Origin: an uncultured Ruminococcus sp.
Lineage (GTDB): Bacteria > Bacillota > Clostridia > Oscillospirales > Ruminococcaceae
Assembly: GCA_900545125.1 (NCBI GenBank)
Contig: UQXS01000050.1
Coordinates: 1 to 12,606 of the forward strand
DNA length: 12,606 nucleotides
Direction: 5' to 3'
Shown here: piece by piece, positions 6,047 to 12,606 of the stretch
Layout: the number at the start of each line of letters is the position of its first letter
How positions within the stretch are numbered: position 1 is the stretch's first letter
Notes under the pieces: model-generated
The model's input: only the letters and a program-made list of their open reading frames with translations
What the model was told of the DNA's origin: nothing
The model's database searches: none
Translations under genes and position numbers: made by a program

Positions 6047-6974
6047 TCTTTTCAGCCTCCTTTGCACCAAAAACCTTTGTACGTGTCATCTGATCTATAT
6101 ATGGAGTGAGAATATTCATAAGCAGAATCGAGAAAGAAACTCCCTCCGGATAAGAACCGAACTTTCGTATAACAAAAGTAATGATTCCGCATCCCAGACC
6201 GAAAATAAACTTTCCCTTAAAGGTTATCGGAGTAGTAGCGTAATCTGTAGCCATAAAGAAAGCTCCGAGGAAAACGCCTCCGGCAAGTATGTGATAAAGC
6301 GGATCTTCTCCTGCAATAGCCATAAGAGCGGCAAGACTTCCGATAAAAGCTACCGGTGCGGCAAGAGAGATTATTCTTCTTGCGGCAAGATAAAGTCCGC
6401 CTGCCAGAAGAGCAAGAGCACAGGTCTCACCAAGGCATCCGCCGACGTTTCCCAGAAGCAGATCAAGATACGAGGGCAGTTCGCTGCCGTCGCTCACTGC
6501 AAGAGGAGTTGCGGAAGAAACAGCATCATATTCGTATGAAGCAGGCTGGATCCAGTGTGACATGGCAGACGGAAAAGACACCATGAGCACTATTCTTGCA
6601 GTGATTGCCGGATTGGCAAAGTTTTGTCCCAGACCTCCGAAAAGCTGCTTTACGATAACAATAGCCACAAAACATCCGATGGCCGCCATCCAGTAAGGCA
6701 GCGTTACGGGAAGATTCATAGCCAGAAGCACGCCGGTAACAACGGCAGAAAGGTCGGTCACAGTATTGCTGCGTTTCATAAGTTTACGGCTGAGATATTC
6801 AAAAATCATACAGCATGACACACAAACTGCTGTCAGTGTAATGACTCTCCAGCCAAAGATATAGCATCCTGCACACAGGGCAGGGATAAGAGCAATAATA
6901 ACGTTGAGCATAATGCCGGAGGTCTTCATATAATTTTCGTCATGCGGTGACGGAGAAACAATAAGCTTGTTCAT
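6036..6974 (-). CDS. rnfD: Rnf complex FMN-binding membrane subunit RnfD
   Basis: RnfD is a polytopic membrane protein related to NqrB that carries covalent FMN and takes part in ion translocation. The 312 residues begin MNKLIVSPSPHDENYMKTS, the usual RnfD opening, and contain many hydrophobic segments. The FMN attachment region reads DAVSSATPLA, with T156 as likely anchor. QNFANPAITARI (117-128) and TDYATTPIT are other conserved stretches. The ATG at 6974 has GGAGG overlapping the rnfC stop, a gap of 12 nt. It overlaps rnfG by 11 nt at its 3' end. Confidence 0.95.
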   Translation of the reverse strand: MNKLIVSPSPHDENYMKTSGIMLNVIIALIPALCAGCYIFGWRVITLTAVCVSCCMIFEYLSRKLMKRSNTVTDLSAVVTGVLLAMNLPVTLPYWMAAIGCFVAIVIVKQLFGGLGQNFANPAITARIVLMVSFPSAMSHWIQPASYEYDAVSSATPLAVSDGSELPSYLDLLLGNVGGCLGETCALALLAGGLYLAARRIISLAAPVAFIGSLAALMAIAGEDPLYHILAGGVFLGAFFMATDYATTPITFKGKFIFGLGCGIITFVIRKFGSYPEGVSFSILLMNILTPYIDQMTRTKVFGAKEAEKNEG

Positions 6975-6986
6975 TCTGCATCCTCC

Positions 6987-8264
6987 TTACTTTCTTGGTA
7001 TAAGTGTCTTTGCAAGCTGATTTGTCTCTGCCAGCTTACGGTTTGCGGGACATACATATGTACAGCTTCCGCAGTTCATGCAGAGCATTACTTTGAGTTT
7101 ACGCAGTTCCTCAATATTTTTTATCTTATAAGCTCTGTCAATATCAGCAGGCATAAGACCCATGGGACAAACTCTTACACAGCGTCCGCAGCGAATGCAG
7201 GCAGATGTTTTTCGCTGATCGTAGCGGTCAAAGGCAAGCAGTGCATTGGATGTTTTCACCACAGGCATATCCGCATCCGGAATACTCATGCCCATCATCG
7301 GCCCACCGGCTACGATCTTTTTTACGGAATCCATATCCGTCTTGCAATATTCCAGCAGTTCCCTGAAAGAAGTACCGATAACGGTCATTATATTTTTCGG
7401 TTCTCCGACTGCATTTCCGTCAATAGTCAGCCGACGCTTAACAAGAGGCATACCGTCATGCATATAGCGGAAAAGAAAAGCAACAGTTGAAACATTCATT
7501 ACGATAACTCCCACATCGGACGGGAGCTGTCCTTCCATAACGATCCTTCCGGTGGAATTATAAATAATTACCTTTTCTGCTCCCTGCGGATAGCTTGACG
7601 GCAGAGTAACAATATCAATCGAATCATCATCCTCTGCCATTTTTGTAAATTTTTTTATTGCTTCCGGCTTATTCGCCTCAATTGCCAGCTTAACGATCTT
7701 TATGCCAAGCTGAGACTGCACAAGTCTTATTCCGCCTATAACATCCAATGAATTTTCTATCATTTCACGGTAGTCCGCTGTTATGTATGGTTCGCATTCA
7801 GCGGCATTTATCACGAGTGTATCGACCGGAGTTTTAGGATTCAGTTTAATGTGCGTCGGAAAACCTGCTCCGCCAAGACCGCAGGCACCGCTTTCCCTTA
7901 CAGCTTTTATAAAGCTGTCCTTATCGGTAACAACAGGCGGCTTCACTTCTTCCGAAACAGTCTGCTGACCGTCTGTTTCGATCTCAACTGCCTTGCATAC
8001 TGTTCCCGAAACCGTTCTGTAATCGCTGACGGCTGTAACTGTTCCCGATACAGAAGAATGAATGGGAACACTGAATGCGGCGTCGGAGTCGCCTATTTTT
8101 TGTCCCACCTTTACCGTATCTCCTGCCTTTACAAGCGGCTGACACGGAGCGCCCATGGTCATTGACATGGGAATTTTTACCCTGGCAGGCAGAGGGAATT
8201 CTTCAGTAGGGCTGTTTTCCGTATTTTTACGGTGATTCAGCCTTATTCCGTTCAATTTGTTCAT
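6987..8264 (-). CDS. rnfC: Rnf complex NADH-binding subunit RnfC
   Basis: RnfC is the peripheral subunit that exchanges electrons with NAD+/NADH through FMN and two 4Fe-4S clusters. In the 425-residue protein, GLGGAGFPTH near residue 130 is the nucleotide/FMN loop, and NAAECEPYITADYREM follows as in Complex I NuoF-like proteins. The two cluster motifs are C356/C359/C362/C366 and C395/C398/C401/C405. The longest frame opens with TTG at 8285; AAAGGAG lies between that codon and an ATG at 8264, which begins MNKLNGIRLNHRKN, so 8264 is the start. It is the first gene of rnfCDGEAB and sits about 32 nt after the predicted transcript start. Confidence 0.96.
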   Translation of the reverse strand: MNKLNGIRLNHRKNTENSPTEEFPLPARVKIPMSMTMGAPCQPLVKAGDTVKVGQKIGDSDAAFSVPIHSSVSGTVTAVSDYRTVSGTVCKAVEIETDGQQTVSEEVKPPVVTDKDSFIKAVRESGACGLGGAGFPTHIKLNPKTPVDTLVINAAECEPYITADYREMIENSLDVIGGIRLVQSQLGIKIVKLAIEANKPEAIKKFTKMAEDDDSIDIVTLPSSYPQGAEKVIIYNSTGRIVMEGQLPSDVGVIVMNVSTVAFLFRYMHDGMPLVKRRLTIDGNAVGEPKNIMTVIGTSFRELLEYCKTDMDSVKKIVAGGPMMGMSIPDADMPVVKTSNALLAFDRYDQRKTSACIRCGRCVRVCPMGLMPADIDRAYKIKNIEELRKLKVMLCMNCGSCTYVCPANRKLAETNQLAKTLIPRK

Positions 8265-8302
8265 ATTTTTCTCCTTTATACTCAAATATGCTATACCTTA
8301 CA

Positions 8303-8331
8303 ATTATACAATATTCTCAGATTTTTTTCAA
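8303..8331 (-). promoter_or_regulatory. Sigma-A promoter of the rnfCDGEAB operon
   Basis: On the minus strand TTGAAA (8326-8331) and TATAAT (8303-8308) are separated by 17 bp. The transcript should start near 8296, leaving a leader of about 30 nt ending in AAAGGAG. No riboswitch or attenuator fits in it. Confidence 0.85.
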
Positions 8332-8369
8332 TATCTTTTTTAAAATTTATATGAAAAAAAAAACCAGAG

Positions 8370-8390
8370 TTCTTTGGATTTGACAAAGAA
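8370..8390. promoter_or_regulatory. Inverted repeat over the MATE -35 box (possible operator)
   Basis: TTCTTTG (8370-8376) and CAAAGAA (8384-8390) are perfect inverted arms around a 7-nt centre. The right arm covers the end of the TTGACA -35 box of the MATE gene. The size and position are those of a dimeric repressor site, such as that of a MarR- or TetR-type regulator, but no such regulator gene is in the window. A chance repeat in A/T-rich DNA is possible. Confidence 0.4.
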
Positions 8391-8409
8391 GGTAATTTGG
8401 TGTTATAAT
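8380..8409 (+). promoter_or_regulatory. Promoter of the MATE transporter gene
   Basis: A perfect TTGACA (8380-8385) and a perfect TATAAT (8404-8409) have an 18-bp spacer and point rightward, divergent from the rnf promoter. The ribosome binding site GAAGGA follows about 6 nt before the ATG at 8441. Confidence 0.85.
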
Positions 8410-8440
8410 AAAGTAAATTATAATGTAAAGAAGGATATAA

Positions 8441-9847
8441 ATGGAAAAAACAAAAGAAGTTAATCCACTGGCATCTGTTCCCGTAAGAAAACTTATGGTA
8501 AAGTTTGCGGTGCCAAGTATTATCGGAATGCTGGTAGGCGCTCTCTACAATATGGTAGACCAGCTCTTCATCGGACAAAAAGTCGGTTCACTCGGAAACG
8601 CCGCCACCAACATTGCTTTTCCTCTGACCACGATATGTATGTCTCTCGCCCTGCTTTTCGGAATCGGAGGCGCTTCATGCTTCAATCTTGCACTGGGCAG
8701 AGGTGATAAGAAAAATGCCGGATATTACGCCGGAAACGCTCTGACAATGCTTGCCGTCTGCGGTGTGCTGATATCAATAATCACTCTGATATTTCTCACT
8801 CCCATGCTGAAAATTTTCGGAGCTACTGCAAAAAATCTGCCGTACGCTCAGGATTATGTGCGTGTCACGGCATTAGGATTTCCCTTTCTGCTGTTGTCCA
8901 CAGGAGGCGGACATCTTATCAGAGCCGACGGCAGTCCTCAGATAACCATGCTGCTCAACATCACCGGAGCTGTTATAAATACTATCCTTGACGCTATTTT
9001 CGTTCTCGCCTTTAACTGGGGCATGGCAGGCGCAGCCGCTGCAACTGTCATCGGACAGTTCGTTTCAGCCGTAATAGTAATTTGCTATGCTTTCAGATTC
9101 AAAACCGTCGAGCTTGAAAAAAATCACTTCATTCCCCGTAGATGCCATATAAAACGAGTTTCTTCCATAGGAATGGCATCGTTTTTCAATCAGATCGCTA
9201 TCGGTGTAGTTCAGATCGTTCTCAACAACTCCCTCAAGCATTATGGAAGCCTTTCTTCCTACGGTGCTGATGATACTATCGCTGTAGCAGGAATTGTCAT
9301 GAAAGTCAATATGATCGTATTTTCAATTGTTATCGGTCTTGCTCAGGGAACGCAGCCTATCGAGAGCTTCAACTACGGCGCAAGAAATTTCAGCCGTGTT
9401 CGTGAAGCATACCGTCTTGCTGTTATAACCGGCGGCGGAATATCCCTCTGCGCTTTTGTACTATTCCAGATATTCCCCCGTGAAATTCTGATGATCTTCG
9501 GCAAAGGCAGTGATTCTTATTTTGAATTCGGAATAAAATTCTTCCGGACTTTCCTGTTCTTCACCTGGATAAACTGTTTACAGCCTATTACCTCAACATT
9601 CTTTACCTCTATCGGCAAATCCATCAAGGGTGTTTTCCTGTCGCTGACAAGACAGATTATTTTCTTCGTTCCTACCCTGCTGGTTCTTCCTTTGATCTTT
9701 GGAATAGATGGCATTCTCTACACTGGCCCTATTGCCGATGTGCTGTCAGCCGTCGTGGCAATATTAATGGCGATATATGAATTCAACGCAATGAAAAAAC
9801 TGGATTTGGAAATTAAAAAATCTGCAAAAACAGGAGCAAAAGTATAA
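8441..9847 (+). CDS. MATE family multidrug/cation efflux transporter
   Basis: The 468-residue protein is an inner-membrane antiporter of the multidrug and toxic compound extrusion family, which exports cationic or other compounds using Na+ or H+. It shows the two-half architecture of about 12 membrane helices. Family motifs include KFAVPSIIGMLVGALYNMVDQLFIG (opening helix with D40), LALGRGDKKNAGYYAGNA (about 83-100) and LIRADGSPQ (159-167). The second half starts near SSIGMASFFNQIAIGV. Sequence feel is of the MepA/DinF-like branch common in Firmicutes, but the substrate cannot be assigned. It is transcribed alone from a consensus promoter and ends in a hairpin terminator 4 nt after the stop. 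Confidence 0.93.
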   Translation: MEKTKEVNPLASVPVRKLMVKFAVPSIIGMLVGALYNMVDQLFIGQKVGSLGNAATNIAFPLTTICMSLALLFGIGGASCFNLALGRGDKKNAGYYAGNALTMLAVCGVLISIITLIFLTPMLKIFGATAKNLPYAQDYVRVTALGFPFLLLSTGGGHLIRADGSPQITMLLNITGAVINTILDAIFVLAFNWGMAGAAAATVIGQFVSAVIVICYAFRFKTVELEKNHFIPRRCHIKRVSSIGMASFFNQIAIGVVQIVLNNSLKHYGSLSSYGADDTIAVAGIVMKVNMIVFSIVIGLAQGTQPIESFNYGARNFSRVREAYRLAVITGGGISLCAFVLFQIFPREILMIFGKGSDSYFEFGIKFFRTFLFFTWINCLQPITSTFFTSIGKSIKGVFLSLTRQIIFFVPTLLVLPLIFGIDGILYTGPIADVLSAVVAILMAIYEFNAMKKLDLEIKKSAKTGAKV

Positions 9848-9851
9848 CACA

Positions 9852-9883
9852 AACGGATGGAGATTTCTCCATCCGTTATTTTT
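9852..9883 (+). terminator. Intrinsic terminator of the MATE gene
   Basis: AACGGATGGAG (9852-9862) pairs perfectly with CTCCATCCGTT (9867-9877) around the loop ATTT, followed by a run of Ts interrupted once (9879-9883). It begins 4 nt after the MATE stop codon. On the other strand the T-run is weak, so it probably serves only the plus-strand gene well. Confidence 0.85.
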
Positions 9884-9937
9884 ATAGGCAGCACCGCACA
9901 AAGCCGTCAGGCGTTTTTTGTTCAGTGTTGTCTATAA
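9882..9937. repeat. 56-nt imperfect palindrome between convergent genes
   Basis: The outer arms TTATAGGCAGCAC (9882-9894) and GTGTTGTCTATAA (9925-9937) pair over 13 positions with two G-U pairs. Inner pairs are ACAAA (9898-9902) with TTTGT (9917-9921) and GCC (9903-9905) with GGC (9910-9912). The right arm includes the mntP stop codon. It is distinct from the MATE terminator just before it. It may be a small dispersed hairpin element (REP- or MITE-like) or a terminator for mntP; copy number elsewhere was not testable. Confidence 0.55.
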
Positions 9938-10501
9938 TATTCCAAGTCCATCCAGGAGCATTTTCAATCCTATAAGTATAAGTATTGCCCCTCCGGCAAT
10001 CTCCGCTTTTTTTTCAAAACGGCTTCCGAATTTGTTGCCGATCACCACGCCAGCAAAAGATATAACAAAAGTCACAGCAGCGATCATAACTACAGACATT
10101 ATAAGATTCACCTTAGTCGCTGCAAAAACAATTCCGACTGCAAGAGCATCTATACTGGTAGCTACAGCAAGCAGTGTAAGTTCCCCAAGAGCAAGCTTGT
10201 ATTCCGATTTTCCGCCGGATTCCTCATCGCCGTGAAGTGCCTCCCATACCATCTTTCCGCCTATTATACCAAGAAGTAAAAATGCAATCCAATGACTGAC
10301 AGAATTTATATATCCGGCAAAACGACTGCCCAGAAAGTACCCGATAAGAGGCATTACCCCCTGAAAAACTCCGAAAAACAATGCAATTATCAGACCGCTG
10401 CGTATACACAGTTTTTTCATAATCAAACCCTGACATACAGCAACGGAAAATGCATCCATAGCAAGTCCGGCAGAAAGAAGCGTCAGTTCAATGATTCCCA
10501 T
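9932..10501 (-). CDS. mntP: Manganese efflux pump MntP
   Basis: MntP exports Mn2+ across the cytoplasmic membrane and protects against manganese excess. The 189-residue protein has about six membrane helices in two related halves, each with a conserved aspartate motif: D16 in LAMDAFSVAVCQG and D118 in TSIDALAVGI. A charged loop, HGDEESGGKSEYK (90-102), separates the halves, as in the family. The ATG at 10501 follows GAGG about 10 nt upstream. The 61-nt gap to the GNAT gene contains TATAAT-like strings (10532-10542) but no good -35, and it is too short for a yybP-ykoY manganese riboswitch, so cotranscription with the GNAT gene or a weak promoter is likely. Confidence 0.93.
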   Translation of the reverse strand: MGIIELTLLSAGLAMDAFSVAVCQGLIMKKLCIRSGLIIALFFGVFQGVMPLIGYFLGSRFAGYINSVSHWIAFLLLGIIGGKMVWEALHGDEESGGKSEYKLALGELTLLAVATSIDALAVGIVFAATKVNLIMSVVMIAAVTFVISFAGVVIGNKFGSRFEKKAEIAGGAILILIGLKMLLDGLGIL

Positions 10502-10562
10502 AATTTTACACCTCGTAATAATATTGTAATCATTATATTATATACGGACAGGCACTGATATA

Positions 10563-11063
10563 TTACAGTCTGTATTCCATAATATAATCGTCCATCACAA
10601 ATCCGCTGCCTATATCAGCGACCGTCTGACTGGTAATTATAAATCCTGTTTTTTTATAGACATCAACAGCATGATAGTTATGCCTGTTCACTGTCAGGTA
10701 AACTTTACTTTTACCGTATCTGCGTGCTTCGTCGAAAACTCTGTTCAGCATGGCAGATGCGATTCCCTTACCTCTTTTATCTGCACGAAGATAAAGCTTA
10801 CTCAGGAAAAGACGCTCATCGTCCTCCGGCTTTACGCCGATATATCCGCATAATTTGCCATCTTCTCTGACATCAAGATAGCTGTAGCCCTGACAGGATA
10901 TCTGCTCTTTCATTGCCTGATATGACTGAAATTTTTCTATCATATACTCTATCTGTTCCATGGAAATTATTCCCGGAAAGCACTCATGCCATATTTCCGC
11001 AGCCAGATCGGCAACTTCACGGAGTTCTTCGTCCGTTTTAACTTTTGCAATTTCTATGCACAT
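10563..11063 (-). CDS. GNAT family N-acetyltransferase
   Basis: The 166-residue cytosolic protein has the GNAT fold signature: beta-strand 4 LFLSKLYLRADKRGKGIASAMLNRVF (about 84-110) carries the acetyl-CoA pyrophosphate loop RADKRGKGIA. It is followed by KVYLTVNRHNYHAVDVYKKTGF (about 119-140), the typical strand-helix with N, A and the Y-x-K-x-G-F ending. The acyl acceptor (small molecule, antibiotic or protein) is not predictable. The ATG at 11063 has AGGAG 7 nt upstream, immediately after a hairpin terminator downstream of yebC, so this gene may be transcribed only by readthrough or from an unseen promoter. Confidence 0.9.
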   Translation of the reverse strand: MCIEIAKVKTDEELREVADLAAEIWHECFPGIISMEQIEYMIEKFQSYQAMKEQISCQGYSYLDVREDGKLCGYIGVKPEDDERLFLSKLYLRADKRGKGIASAMLNRVFDEARRYGKSKVYLTVNRHNYHAVDVYKKTGFIITSQTVADIGSGFVMDDYIMEYRL

Positions 11064-11073
11064 TTTCTCACTC

Positions 11074-11103
11074 CTGAAAAGAACAGCCCGAAAGCTGTTC
11101 TTT
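11074..11103 (-). terminator. Terminator/attenuator between yebC and the GNAT gene
   Basis: On the minus strand AAAGAACAGC (11094-11103) pairs with GCTGTTCTTT (11078-11087) around a 6-nt loop. The Us are partly within the stem (TTCTTTTC), so strength is moderate. The hairpin starts 4 nt after the yebC stop and its base touches the AGGAG of the next gene. Confidence 0.65.
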
Positions 11104-11107
11104 ATTA

Positions 11108-11839
11108 TTATTCTTCAGGCATCTCCCAGTTGTGATAGACATTCTGAACATCATCGTTATCCTCAAGATGTTCAAGAAGAAGATTCATCTTCTTGATATG
11201 CTCCTCGTCAGTGAGAGTTGTATAATTTGCCGGAATCTGCTCTGTTTCGGCGGATATTACATTATATCCCTTGGCTGCCAGCCCCTCACGAAGAGCATGA
11301 ACATTCTCGGGAGCACACTCGATCTCAACGGTTTCTTCACTTATGTCAAAATCGTCTCCGCCGCACTCAAATACGTCGTCCATAACGGCATCCTCATCAA
11401 GACCGGTATTTTCAAGAACAACGATTCCCTTAGTGCTGAACATAAAGGAAACACATCCGATAGTTCCGAGATTTCCGCCGAATTTATCAAAATAATGGCG
11501 GATTTCTCCGGCAGTTCTGTTTCTGTTGTCTGTAAGACACTCAACGATAACAGCAACACCGTTCGGACCATATCCCTCATAAACGATATTTTCGTAATTG
11601 TTCTTGTCCTCGCCGCCGGCTGCCTTCTTTATAACACGATCAATGTTATCATTCGGAACATTGTTTGCCTTTGCCTTTGCAATAAGATCACGAAGCTTGC
11701 TGTTATTATTCGGATCAGGGCCGCCCTCACGTACAACTACGGTGATTTCACGGCCTATTTTTGTAAATATCTTACCCTTTACAGCATCAGTAGCTTCTTT
11801 TTTACGTTTAATATTATTCCATTTTGAATGACCTGACAT
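11108..11839 (-). CDS. YebC/PmpR family protein (translation/transcription factor)
   Basis: The 243-residue cytosolic protein is a clear YebC/PmpR/TACO1 homologue. It begins MSGHSKWNNIKRKKEATDAVKGK, followed by KIGREITVVVREGGPDP and NNVPNDNIDRVIKKAAG (about 59-75), all diagnostic. YEGYGPNGVAVIVECLTDNRNRT (about 87-109) and FGGNLGTIGCVSFMF follow. Members have been described as DNA-binding regulators and, more recently, as factors that help ribosomes through difficult stretches such as proline runs; which applies here cannot be told. The ATG at 11839 is 3 nt after the mrnC stop, with AGGAG 8 nt upstream. Length is typical. Confidence 0.95.
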   Translation of the reverse strand: MSGHSKWNNIKRKKEATDAVKGKIFTKIGREITVVVREGGPDPNNNSKLRDLIAKAKANNVPNDNIDRVIKKAAGGEDKNNYENIVYEGYGPNGVAVIVECLTDNRNRTAGEIRHYFDKFGGNLGTIGCVSFMFSTKGIVVLENTGLDEDAVMDDVFECGGDDFDISEETVEIECAPENVHALREGLAAKGYNVISAETEQIPANYTTLTDEEHIKKMNLLLEHLEDNDDVQNVYHNWEMPEE

Positions 11840-11842
11840 TTT

Positions 11843-12259
11843 TTACACTCCTGTCTGTTTATTTTCAATAAAATCTATAACCAATTCAAACAATTCATCC
11901 AGCCTTTCAAGCTGTCCCGTGATATAAAGATATCCGAAAACACACTCTACCGCTGTTGCACGCCTGTACTGCGCTGCATCAGCGTGCTTTGGCACTGTAT
12001 TCCCTGTAGCATTGCGTCCACGCTTCATCACCGATAATTCATGCTCTGTGAGCTTGTCCAGAAAAATTTCATAAACCTCTGACTGGAACTCTGCACACAC
12101 AAGTCTGACTTTAGCAGAATGAAGTTTTGCTGCCGGCATATTAGCTTTTTTCAGCAGATATTCCCTGACAAATGTATCGTAAACGCTGTCACCGAGAAAA
12201 GCCAGACTCAGTGGACTGTATGAATTTGCTTCACACTCTGACAATTTATTTTTTTCCAT
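11843..12259 (-). CDS. mrnC: Mini-ribonuclease III (MrnC)
   Basis: Mini-III is an RNase III catalytic domain without a dsRNA-binding domain; in Bacillus it trims 23S rRNA precursor. Here SPLSLAFLGDSVYD (15-28) contains catalytic D24, and TAVECVFGYLY (102-112) contains E105. HSAKVRLVCAEFQ and MKRGRNATGN are the other conserved stretches. The longest frame would start at 12331 within obg; the ATG at 12259 gives 138 residues, the family norm, and begins MEKNKLSECEANSYSPL. That ATG is 1 nt after the obg stop and has no visible Shine-Dalgarno, so translation probably depends on ribosomes ending obg. The yebC start follows 3 nt after its stop. Confidence 0.94.
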   Translation of the reverse strand: MEKNKLSECEANSYSPLSLAFLGDSVYDTFVREYLLKKANMPAAKLHSAKVRLVCAEFQSEVYEIFLDKLTEHELSVMKRGRNATGNTVPKHADAAQYRRATAVECVFGYLYITGQLERLDELFELVIDFIENKQTGV

Positions 12260-12260
12260 A

Positions 12261-12606
12261 TTAGTACACAAAGTCGAATTCAAGTCCCTCAAGATCCACT
12301 GTATCGCCCTCCTGAATGCCCATTTCCTCAAGCTTGGCGATTATGCCGCTGTTGATAAGCACACGCTGGAAATACTGAAGTGATGAATAATCATCCGGGT
12401 CGATAACACGCATTGTCGGACGTATCCACGGCGCTTCAACGTAATAAATACCGTCCTCTACAAAGACGCCGAACTGCTTTCCGTTTCCGAGCATATCATC
12501 AAGCTCAGCCTGCGGAATCGGTTCAGGCTCGTACTCCTTGATAGGCGGGAGAGTTTCCAGAACCTCGGTTATCTTGTTTACAAGCTCTGCCGTTCCCTTG
12601 GTCGTG
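12261..12606 (-). CDS. obg: GTPase Obg, C-terminal part (5' end beyond window)
   Basis: Obg is an essential ribosome-assembly and stress GTPase. Only the last 115 codons are present. They begin at the end of the G domain (TTKGTAELVNKITEVLETLPPI, matching the G5/last helix region) and then give the Obg C-terminal (OCT) domain: FGVFVEDGIYYVEAPWIRPTMRVIDPDDYSSLQYFQRVL and GIQEGDTVDLEGLEFDFVY, ending in TAA at 12261. These OCT hallmarks (YYVEAPW, YFQR, EGDTV, EFDF) make the call firm. The gene continues off the right edge. Downstream, mrnC begins 1 nt after the stop, so the two are cotranscribed. Confidence 0.95.
   Translation of the reverse strand, partial: TTKGTAELVNKITEVLETLPPIKEYEPEPIPQAELDDMLGNGKQFGVFVEDGIYYVEAPWIRPTMRVIDPDDYSSLQYFQRVLINSGIIAKLEEMGIQEGDTVDLEGLEFDFVY

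Noticed and set aside
6000..6539. Plus-strand 179-codon open frame opposite rnfD
   Set aside because: Antisense shadow of rnfD with no recognisable domain or start signal.
8291..8578. Minus-strand 95-codon open frame upstream of rnfC
   Set aside because: It runs through the MATE start and both divergent promoters, and its coding sense conflicts with the rnf -35 and -10 boxes.
10502..10562. yybP-ykoY manganese riboswitch ahead of mntP
   Set aside because: The gap is only 61 nt, too short for that riboswitch with its platform, and no matching stem-loops were seen.
11132..11827. Plus-strand 231-codon open frame opposite yebC
   Set aside because: Same extent as yebC on the other strand; the translation shows no family motifs while yebC is diagnostic throughout.
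1..12606. CRISPR array, tRNA, rRNA, prophage, insertion sequence or toxin-antitoxin cassette
   Set aside because: No regularly spaced direct repeats, cloverleaf, conserved rRNA stretch, transposase or integrase was found; apart from the small unit at 3245-3439 the window is ordinary core genes.

Overview
The window looks like chromosomal core and housekeeping DNA from an anaerobic low- to mid-GC Clostridia member, probably Oscillospiraceae/Ruminococcus-like. This is inferred from the complete Rnf operon in the order CDGEAB, strong GGAGG ribosome binding sites, canonical sigma-A promoters with 17-18 bp spacers, and protein character; no rRNA or marker search was possible. No CRISPR array, tRNA, rRNA, transposase or phage gene was seen.

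Left part (1-2453, minus strand): a queD-queE-folE-queC operon that makes preQ0, the 7-deazaguanine precursor of queuosine. It has a near-perfect promoter and a roughly 115-nt leader. The leader holds a compact pseudoknot-like element resembling a preQ1-I aptamer, then a clear intrinsic terminator placed before queD. queC runs off the left edge and lacks only its C-terminal end. Divergent from this operon is a single calcineurin-like metallophosphoesterase gene (2551-3216) with two altered metal-site motifs.

Next (3245-3439) is a compact transcription unit: a strong promoter, an inverted repeat around the expected transcript start, a 17-codon ORF with an ideal Shine-Dalgarno, and a 17-bp cUUCGg terminator. 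The predicted peptide, MCNIWKMLCEMFGICCK, is Cys-rich and its non-hydrophobic residues recur every 3-4 positions. This is the most interesting unexplained item in the window. The terminator is symmetrical and also closes the rnf operon converging from the right.

Middle (3449-8331, minus strand): the full rnfCDGEAB operon for the membrane-bound ferredoxin:NAD+ oxidoreductase (H+ or Na+ pumping), with its own promoter and tightly packed or overlapping genes. RnfE carries a Cys-rich C-terminal tail. Divergent from it is a MATE-family efflux pump gene (8441-9847), whose -35 box lies inside a 7-7-7 inverted repeat that could be an operator.

Right part (9882-12606, mostly minus strand): a 56-nt imperfect palindrome lies between the convergent MATE and mntP genes. 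Then, in transcription order from the right edge, come obg (3' end only), mrnC (Mini-RNase III), a YebC/PmpR-family gene, a hairpin terminator, a GNAT acetyltransferase gene and mntP (manganese exporter). obg, mrnC and yebC are nearly contiguous and share a ribosome/RNA theme.

Several starts are moved from the longest possible ORF to the codon that has a Shine-Dalgarno: rnfB 4255, rnfG 6046, rnfE GTG 5523, rnfC 8264 and mrnC 12259.
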